DNA from: a bacterium
GTDB lineage: Bacteria; Verrucomicrobiota; Kiritimatiellia; CAIKKV01; CAITUY01
DNA: 37,051 nt
Assembly: GCA_037128595.1 (NCBI GenBank)
Contig: JBAXWB010000042.1
Coordinates: 1-37,051 of the forward strand
Direction of reading: 5' to 3'
Of this stretch, positions 31,937-37,051 are shown piece by piece. Within the stretch, counting starts at the first letter, position 1. The number at the start of each line of letters is the position of its first letter. The notes beneath the pieces are model-generated. The model saw only the letters and a list, made by a program, of their open reading frames with translations, had not been told where the DNA came from and ran no database searches. Position numbers and translations under genes: made by a program.

Positions 31937-32827
31937 ATGAACAAAAATATGAAACGCGGGTTTTCTATTCGGATATTTCTTCCTGAAGGGAAGTCTGACG
32001 GACTCAAGATCGTAGAGAAATCCAACTGGAGTGGTCGAGGTGTTGTTTGCCCTAGATCGCTTTTCGTAGAGAATAAAAAGCGTGCTGAATTTGAACGCAC
32101 TGGGGTTTATGTGCTTGTTGGCCCATCAGAGGCTGGGGATATTCCTGTAATATATGTAGGGGAGGGCGACCCCGTCAAAAAGCGTCTAGAAAGTCATTAT
32201 GCTGCTAAGGATTTCTGGACAACCGTAGTTTTTTTCGTGAGCAAGGATGAAAACCTCAATAAAGCCCATATTCAATATTTGGAATGCCGGCTAATCTCTT
32301 TAGCCCAAGAGGCAAAACGGGCGGTATTGGATAACGGAAATGTCCCCGTGTTGCCTTCAATGTCTGAAATGGATATCGCTGACGCTGAAGGGTTTTTAGA
32401 CGAGGTGCTTCTTTGTCTCCCAGTTCTTGGCGTGAACGTATTTATGAAACCGGCGGTGTCCGGTCACCACGGACAATTACATCTTAAAGGCAAGGATGCG
32501 GATGCAGTAGGAAATGAAACTGCAGATGGGTTTGTCGTTCGTGTTGGTGGCAAGGCTCGAATTGATGAAGTGGACTCAATTCATAAATATATTACCGCTC
32601 TTCGGAAAAGTCTTGTTGAACGCAAAATACTGGTGCCTGAAGGTGCGCAATACCGTCTGACGCAGGATTACATTTTCAACTCACCATCCCAGGCGGCCGC
32701 TACAATGATGGGCCGAAGCGCTAACGGTCGACTGGAATGGAAGGACGCTCGCGGGATTTCCTTGAAGGAGATTCAGGGGAGAATCGCCGGTGAAATTGAA
32801 TCAAGGGAAATACTCATCGATCAATGA
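31937..32827 (+). CDS. GIY-YIG nuclease-fold protein with DUF4357 domain
   Basis: 296 residues. The GIY-YIG core starts GVYVLVGPSE (about 57) and continues IYVGEGDPVKKRLESHY (about 72-88), with the arginine at the expected catalytic position. The C-terminal part (about 195-290) reads DADAVGNETADGFVVRVGGKA and FNSPSQAAATMMGRSANG, matching DUF4357, a small domain often fused to or beside restriction-modification proteins. It starts 2 bases after the restriction-modification gene, and its stop overlaps the next start (ATGA). It may be a second nuclease of a defence system. This gene and the two after it look richer in A+T than the flanking genes. Confidence 0.85.
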   Translation: MNKNMKRGFSIRIFLPEGKSDGLKIVEKSNWSGRGVVCPRSLFVENKKRAEFERTGVYVLVGPSEAGDIPVIYVGEGDPVKKRLESHYAAKDFWTTVVFFVSKDENLNKAHIQYLECRLISLAQEAKRAVLDNGNVPVLPSMSEMDIADAEGFLDEVLLCLPVLGVNVFMKPAVSGHHGQLHLKGKDADAVGNETADGFVVRVGGKARIDEVDSIHKYITALRKSLVERKILVPEGAQYRLTQDYIFNSPSQAAATMMGRSANGRLEWKDARGISLKEIQGRIAGEIESREILIDQ

Positions 32828-33174
32828 AAAGGGATGCCACGCTCCTTGAATGGAATTCAGGCGCTCTCCCTATGGGCGCGATAATCGCGAAAGTTTCGAC
32901 GTTTAACGCTCGCGGGATGCGCCGCATATATTGTCGCGGTGACCGCTTTGGGCGAGGCCTCTCTTTTAATCTGGATATCTGGAAAACCCGTGAAGGACGC
33001 GTCCTGATGAGCTGCTGGACAAGGTGCGAATGCATTGAAGATATCTCGTTTGAGATCAGGGGGATACCTACGGGCCTTTTGCCGGAAAATGAAAAGACAG
33101 CTCTCGCTCAAGATGATTGGGTTCCTGAATCCGCCCGCATTGCGTATGACCGATGGATTCAGGATAATTTATGA
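32824..33174 (+). CDS. Hypothetical protein in the restriction-modification operon
   Basis: 116 residues that I do not recognise. The sequence mixes beta-type stretches (GAIIAKVSTFNARGMRRIYCRGDRFGRGLSFNLDIW) with three cysteines (about 37, 65, 69) and an acidic Pro-containing C-terminus. There is no signal peptide or membrane helix. The ATG overlaps the upstream stop as ATGA, and its own TGA overlaps the following ATG in the same way, so it is very probably translated and stoichiometrically linked to its neighbours. It could be a partner or specificity subunit of one of the two nucleases or of the glycosylase-like protein. Confidence 0.7.
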   Translation: MKRDATLLEWNSGALPMGAIIAKVSTFNARGMRRIYCRGDRFGRGLSFNLDIWKTREGRVLMSCWTRCECIEDISFEIRGIPTGLLPENEKTALAQDDWVPESARIAYDRWIQDNL

Positions 33175-33893
33175 CGCCGTCGACCTTCACTGTTCGCACG
33201 AAACAAAGTCGATATATGCATCTTGTGCAAGCCAGAAAGGCTTGCCGTCTATGTAAAGGCTGTTTGGTTAATGCCTCACAAATTGCGGGTGGCCGCTATG
33301 ACTTAGATGAAATCGGGCCATACTCAACTTGGCAGGGGAATCTTGATTCTAATATTCTAGTAGTAGCTCAAGATTTTTCGGATGTAGCGGGTTTTGACAA
33401 GTATGAGGGGCGGCCGGGAGATGACGTAATGACGAATCGCAATCTGCGATCCCTGTTTGGAAAATCAGTGGGGGTCAAGATTGCGGCTCCTATGCGTCAC
33501 ACATCGGATGATATCCTGTTTTTCACGAATGCTGTTCTATGCATGAAAAGTGGTGCAGAAGGTGGACGCCAGCAAGCTATACCCCGCCATTGTTTCGAAA
33601 ACTGTTCGGTATTTTTAAGAGAAACAATTGAGATTGTTGCTCCATCCCTGGTTGTAACGCTTGGAGCTAGAGCGTTAGATTCAGTGAGGTTTGCTTTTTC
33701 GGCGAACGGGAATCGTCCACTTTGCGAGGTTGTCGGCCAGGTTGAATTATTAACTCAAGGTATTTCGCTTATCCCGATGTATCATCCAAGTTTGACCGTT
33801 ATTAATACAAAGCGGAATTTTGATATAATGACGACTGATTGGTGCCATATTCGGGGCTTTATCAAGAGTGAAATGCGCCAGAACGTCTTTTGA
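33171..33893 (+). CDS. Uracil-DNA-glycosylase-superfamily protein with Fe-S-type cysteines
   Basis: 240 residues. The layout follows family 4/5 uracil-DNA glycosylases: CRLC (25-28), a cysteine in FFTNAVLCMKSG (about 124) and one in CFENCSVFLRETIEIVAP (about 145), which together would hold a 4Fe-4S cluster; then SLVVTLGARALDSV and the C-terminal motif YHPSLTVIN. The first catalytic motif is unusual: where canonical enzymes have GEAPG it reads VVAQDFSDVAG. The substrate may therefore differ from uracil, for example a modified phage base. The start overlaps the previous stop (ATGA); it closes the operon. Confidence 0.75.
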   Translation: MTPSTFTVRTKQSRYMHLVQARKACRLCKGCLVNASQIAGGRYDLDEIGPYSTWQGNLDSNILVVAQDFSDVAGFDKYEGRPGDDVMTNRNLRSLFGKSVGVKIAAPMRHTSDDILFFTNAVLCMKSGAEGGRQQAIPRHCFENCSVFLRETIEIVAPSLVVTLGARALDSVRFAFSANGNRPLCEVVGQVELLTQGISLIPMYHPSLTVINTKRNFDIMTTDWCHIRGFIKSEMRQNVF

Positions 33894-34205
33894 AACAACA
33901 GACTTTAATAAAACCAGGCAGGAGCGTGAGTGTTCAATCGCTATCAAAACCATCCTCAGATGGGGAGCGGTTTGATCGACTTATGAGACGCCTGTCGTGC
34001 AGGTCGGGTTGTCGTATTGAACTGTTTTTAGAAGTATGTTAAAAAAATGACCGCCCTGGCTACTCTTGCGAGAAAGCCCCATGGGCTTTTGTCACCAAGG
34101 TGGAACCTTTGAAATTGATTTCTTTTAGAGAATAGCCAGAAGTATGGATTGTGTCAAAACGTTTGGATAAGTGAAGATGGGCAGATGCCGTATGGAAGAT
34201 GACTC
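33894..34205. other. Gap between the defence-type operon and the DUF3800 gene
   Basis: 312 bases with no supported gene. It holds the terminator-like hairpin at 34073-34090 and otherwise AT-rich sequence. A TTGAAATTGATT stretch near 34108 could serve as a -35 region, but no matching -10 was found. GGAAG at the 3' end is the DUF3800 ribosome binding site. No repeat-family ends were seen. Confidence 0.5.
34073..34090 (+). terminator. Terminator-like hairpin
   Basis: A perfect 7-bp stem (AAAGCCC/GGGCTTT) with loop CAT and a final T, 180 bases after the glycosylase-like gene. The T tract is short (TTTT then G). Confidence 0.5.
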
Positions 34206-35030
34206 ATGAAAACGCCAGACCTGTTAGTGTTATTGGCGGCACCACGTCCACATCGATATCGACTCTACGTCGATGAATCAGGAGATCACACTTATAATCA
34301 GTTAGATGATATTGCCCGGCGTTATCTCGGTCTTTTGGGTGTGTGGTTTCGGCAGGCAGACGATTATGTGGCATTTGATCTTGATTTGAACAGTTTCAAA
34401 CAGGAAATATTTGGTGCCCGGCCAGATAAACCTGTCGTGTTACACCGTTCCTGTATCATCAACCGGAAAGGGCCGTTCGGGATGCTGCGCGATCCAGATG
34501 TAAGGCAACGGTTTGACAAGGGATTACTCGAAATCGTCCGGCGCGCGAAGTTTCATGTGGTGTGTGTTGTCATTGATAAACAGACCCACAGCGGGAAATA
34601 CGATAACCCGTTACATCCTTATCACTACTGCCTGGCTGCGATGTTGGATCGTTACAGTGGATGGTTGAATCACAAAACCGCTGTGGGGGATGTTATGGCT
34701 GAGGGCCGGGGCCGGGAAGAAGACCTGCAACTTGCCCAAGCATACCGGAGGGTGTATGAAGGCGGAACCATTATGTTCTCTCATTCACATCACCAGAAGG
34801 CATTGACTAGCAAAGACATCAAAATTCAAACAAAACAGGCCAATCTCCCGGGACTACAGTTGGCGGATATTCTGGCTCATCCGGTAAAACAGGCTATGCT
34901 CATCGAAAAGGGCCTTATTTCTGAAACGGGCGATGTTTTCGGGAAACAGATAATCGATGCCGTTGATTCCAAGTTTAACAAGAAAGAGGGATCTGGACAG
35001 GTGAGTGGATACGGTAAGGTGTGGCTATAA
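34206..35030 (+). CDS. DUF3800 domain protein
   Basis: 274 residues. DUF3800 proteins have an RNase H-like fold with conserved acidic residues. Here the first is in RLYVDESGDHTYN (about 18-30), an aspartate follows in CVVIDKQTH (about 120), and the last motif is LPGLQLADILAHPVKQAM (about 216-233). Function is unproven; members are frequent in accessory regions and near defence genes. GGAAG lies 8 bases before the ATG. It has its own terminator downstream and a terminator-like hairpin upstream, so it is probably a separate transcript from the restriction-modification operon. Confidence 0.85.
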   Translation: MKTPDLLVLLAAPRPHRYRLYVDESGDHTYNQLDDIARRYLGLLGVWFRQADDYVAFDLDLNSFKQEIFGARPDKPVVLHRSCIINRKGPFGMLRDPDVRQRFDKGLLEIVRRAKFHVVCVVIDKQTHSGKYDNPLHPYHYCLAAMLDRYSGWLNHKTAVGDVMAEGRGREEDLQLAQAYRRVYEGGTIMFSHSHHQKALTSKDIKIQTKQANLPGLQLADILAHPVKQAMLIEKGLISETGDVFGKQIIDAVDSKFNKKEGSGQVSGYGKVWL

Positions 35031-35036
35031 ATGAAA

Positions 35037-35056
35037 AAACCCGCCGAAGCGGGTTT
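35037..35056 (+). terminator. Intrinsic terminator after the DUF3800 gene
   Basis: An 8-bp stem (AAACCCGC/GCGGGTTT) with loop CGAA and a following CTTC, preceded by an A-run that can extend pairing. It begins 7 bases after the stop and is the clearest intrinsic terminator in the window. Confidence 0.85.
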
Positions 35057-35285
35057 CTTCACGCCAGCCCTTACGAGCTGTCCACCTGCGAGGTGTCGCA
35101 TTGGTAAAAAGGTATGAAAATCGACCGGTCATTGTCAACGGTGAATTGCAACCAATAGGTCATGCAGGGTTCAGAGGTTGCAAAACAAATAAGTAATGTC
35201 GATTTGAGGGAGACGGTTGGCCATCTCTGAATCCCTGAAAGGCCATGCTTGTATTGAGAGTTACATAGGCGTAGTATTAATCCCC

Positions 35286-36812
35286 ATGGTACGTCGACTA
35301 ATAGCGAAAATAAAACATCACATCACGCGTTTGGGCCGGAAACCTGATATTTCAGGTGCAAATAAGAAAGCGGTAGCAGTCAAAACCGCATCTGGCCCTT
35401 CGCATCCCGCCCCGAAAAAGGTTCCTTCGTCCACTCCTGCAAAGCCGGTTTCAGTGCGGCCCCCAGCCCCGGTTCGTCAGGCGGCCCCGGTGGTTGCCCC
35501 TCCCCGCAAATGGGTTGTGGCGGATTATGATATTCCGGTGGTCGAGGGCAAGACCCGGTTCCATGATCTGGATTTGCCTGCTGAAATCATGCATGCCGTT
35601 GATGATCTGGGCTTTAAATACTGTACCGGAGTTCAGGCCCTCTCCATTCCGCCTTCTTTGGCGGGACGGGATGTTACCGGTAAGGCTCAGACCGGGACCG
35701 GCAAGACGGCGGCCTTCCTGATCGCCATTTTCACCCACTTTTTGCGGACGCCCCGTAAACGCGCCACGAAAATGGGGGCGCCCCGCGCCTTGATTCTGGC
35801 GCCGACCCGCGAACTGGTCATTCAGATCGAGAAGGATGCACGTGATATTGGCAAGTATTGCGGGCTGAAGGTGCTCGGGATTTATGGCGGCATGGATTAC
35901 GACAAGCAGCAGCGGCAACTGATGGAGATCAGCCCCGATATCATGGTGGCCACGCCCGGCCGGCTACTGGATTTCCGCCGTGGTGGCTTGCTCGATCTGA
36001 GGAATGTCGAGGTTCTGGTCATTGATGAGGCCGACCGGATGCTGGATATGGGGTTCATTCCCGATGTCCGCACGATCGTCTATTCCATGCCCGCCAAGGA
36101 AGACCGGCAGACCTTGCTCTTTAGTGCCACTCTTACTGAGGATATCCTGCGTCTGGCCTCCCGCTGGACCAATGAATCGGTGGCTATTGAGATTGAACCG
36201 GAAAAGGTGACCGTGGATAACATCCAACAGATTGTGTTCACCGTGCCCTCGGATAAGAAATTCGCGCTCTTTTACAACTTGATGCAGCGGGATAAACCGG
36301 AGCGGGTCCTGATGTTCTGCAATCGCCGGGATGAAACGGAGCGGGTGCTGGGCTATATGGCACGCTGCGGCATCAATGCGGATATGCTCTCGGGGGCCGT
36401 TCCCCAGAAGAAGCGCGTCAAGGTGCTGGAAGATTTCCGGGAAGGCCGGATTCGCGTGCTGGTGGCCACAGACGTGGCGGGACGTGGCCTGCATGTGGAT
36501 GATATCTCGCATGTGATCAATTATGATATTCCGCTTGATGCCGAGGATTATGTGCATCGGATCGGGCGGACCGGGCGTGCCGGTAAGGCGGGTATCGCCT
36601 ATACCTTTGCCTGCGAGAACGAGGCGTTTTCGATGCCTGAAATTGAGAAGTATATTGGTAAAGCCCTCGATTACGAGAACCCTGAGCCGGCCTTGCTTGT
36701 GCTGCCCCCCGGCGTGGGTGGTCATTCAGGCGCTTCCTTTTCCCGTCCCGCCTATCGTCCCCAGGGACGCCCTCAGGGCCGGTTCGGGCGCCGCCCTCCG
36801 CCCCGCCGGTAA
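35286..36812 (+). CDS. DEAD-box ATP-dependent RNA helicase
   Basis: 508 residues. A basic N-terminus and an Ala/Pro/Lys-rich linker (about 20-75) precede the two RecA-like domains: Q motif region GFKYCTGVQALSIPP, motif I AQTGTGKT (about 133), PTRELVIQI, TPGRLLDF, DEAD (about 247), SAT (about 280), VLVATDVAGRGLHVDD and HRIGRTGRAGKAG (about 424). The tail is Pro/Gly/Arg-rich (RPQGRPQGRFGRRPPPRR), typical of RNA-binding extensions in RhlE/RhlB-like helicases of RNA turnover or ribosome assembly. Start uncertain: the ATG at 35286 gives a normal basic N-terminus but has no ribosome binding site; a TTG at 35217, preceded by GAGGGAG, would add 23 residues. Confidence 0.9.
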   Translation: MVRRLIAKIKHHITRLGRKPDISGANKKAVAVKTASGPSHPAPKKVPSSTPAKPVSVRPPAPVRQAAPVVAPPRKWVVADYDIPVVEGKTRFHDLDLPAEIMHAVDDLGFKYCTGVQALSIPPSLAGRDVTGKAQTGTGKTAAFLIAIFTHFLRTPRKRATKMGAPRALILAPTRELVIQIEKDARDIGKYCGLKVLGIYGGMDYDKQQRQLMEISPDIMVATPGRLLDFRRGGLLDLRNVEVLVIDEADRMLDMGFIPDVRTIVYSMPAKEDRQTLLFSATLTEDILRLASRWTNESVAIEIEPEKVTVDNIQQIVFTVPSDKKFALFYNLMQRDKPERVLMFCNRRDETERVLGYMARCGINADMLSGAVPQKKRVKVLEDFREGRIRVLVATDVAGRGLHVDDISHVINYDIPLDAEDYVHRIGRTGRAGKAGIAYTFACENEAFSMPEIEKYIGKALDYENPEPALLVLPPGVGGHSGASFSRPAYRPQGRPQGRFGRRPPPRR

Positions 36813-36835
36813 GGCGAACGGTCATTGACTCACGC

Positions 36836-36871
36836 GAAGCCGCGAAGATACGAAGTATTTTCGCGGCCTTC
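36836..36871 (+). terminator. Imperfect hairpin after the helicase gene
   Basis: GAAGCCGCGAA pairs with TTCGCGGCCTTC (one bulge) around ATACGAAGTAT. It lies 24 bases after the stop, without a T tract. The CACGCGAAGCCGCGAAG sequence also resembles the inner inverted module of element E, so it may be a repeat fragment rather than a terminator. Confidence 0.4.
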
Positions 36872-36879
36872 CAGTGGAG

Positions 36880-36899
36880 GGTTTTGCTCCGTCAAAACC
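36880..36899 (+). repeat. Short hairpin with conserved loop (copy 2)
   Basis: Stem GGTTTTG/CAAAACC around loop CTCCGT, preceded by TGGAG as in the copy at 3017-3036. Three stem positions differ and all are compensated on the other arm. A GGCGCTGACGG sequence about 12 bases downstream is the reverse complement of part of copy 1. Confidence 0.6.
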
Positions 36900-36974
36900 T
36901 CTTGCGCATCGGCGCTGACGGTTCGACGTGGCTCACCGCAGGCAGGGCCTGATCCTTACACGTAAATACAAGAA

Positions 36975-37051
36975 GACTTCACCACTAATTCAAGAAATCC
37001 CGCGCGCAACCAGCTAATGCAACACCTGTTGTATGAAAAGGTCACGCGGTA
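36975..37051. repeat. GACTTCACC-family element, left end cut by the window edge
   Basis: Begins GACTTCACCACTAATTCAAG and continues to the window end without reaching a hairpin of the usual kind. The sequence from 36948 (CCTGATCCTTACACGTAAAT...) matches the flank of element D (20687-20720) at about 30 of 34 positions, so these two copies share extra sequence outside the usual end. Confidence 0.7.

Overview
The window looks like a chromosomal segment of a moderately GC-rich, probably anaerobic Gram-negative bacterium, most likely from the PVC group (Kiritimatiellota, Lentisphaerota or Verrucomicrobiota). This assignment is an inference. It rests on a giant secreted protein with Ca-binding, LamG, PEGA-like and NHL modules inside a pilus/secretion operon, a GxxExxY protein, a DUF2851 protein, a LacI-type regulator, and many palindromic intergenic repeats. 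No rRNA, tRNA, CRISPR array or recognisable transposase gene was found.

Layout. 244-11782: a plus-strand operon encoding the inner-membrane platform of a type IV pilus or type II secretion-like machine (PilM, PilN, PilO, a PilP-like protein), then a small lipoprotein, a 2006-residue secreted modular protein, and the outer-membrane secretin. 11866-13403: an E1-like (ThiF/MoeB/HesA) enzyme whose 3' end runs into a repeat element, then a GxxExxY nuclease-fold gene with its own strong promoter between two nearly identical 111-bp repeats. 13498-20678: purB, purM, a large GT-C-like membrane protein, a family 9 glycosyltransferase and a CPBP/CAAX-type membrane protease. 21059-25187 (minus strand): cobO, a TGS-domain nucleoside kinase and a DUF2851 protein. 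25423-26683: a perfect FNR-type box, a double-cluster ferredoxin-like protein and a cupin. 26797-28960: a LacI-family regulator with a very long proline-rich repeat tail and two identical operator-like palindromes. 29064-33893: four tightly packed genes (MmeI-like restriction-modification enzyme, GIY-YIG/DUF4357 protein, unknown 116-residue protein, uracil-DNA-glycosylase-like protein), which look like a defence operon. 34206-35030: DUF3800. 35286-36812: a DEAD-box RNA helicase.

The most unusual feature is a family of structured repeats (copies at 12610, 13177, 14797, 20714, 22607, and a truncated one at 36975). Where complete, they are bounded by inverted ends starting GACTTCACCACTRATT. They contain one or two long hairpins whose stems differ between copies while the loops nearly always carry a TAC/GTAC motif. 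They sit directly against stop codons, and one supplies the stop codon of a gene. A further element at 25234 has the same plan (inverted ends plus two hairpins) with different sequence, and its end motif also occurs inside the copy at 20714. The GxxExxY gene is embedded in one such element and may be linked to the family's spread. Other palindromes lie in frame inside a membrane-protein gene (16513-16601) and across a gene start (16075-16154).
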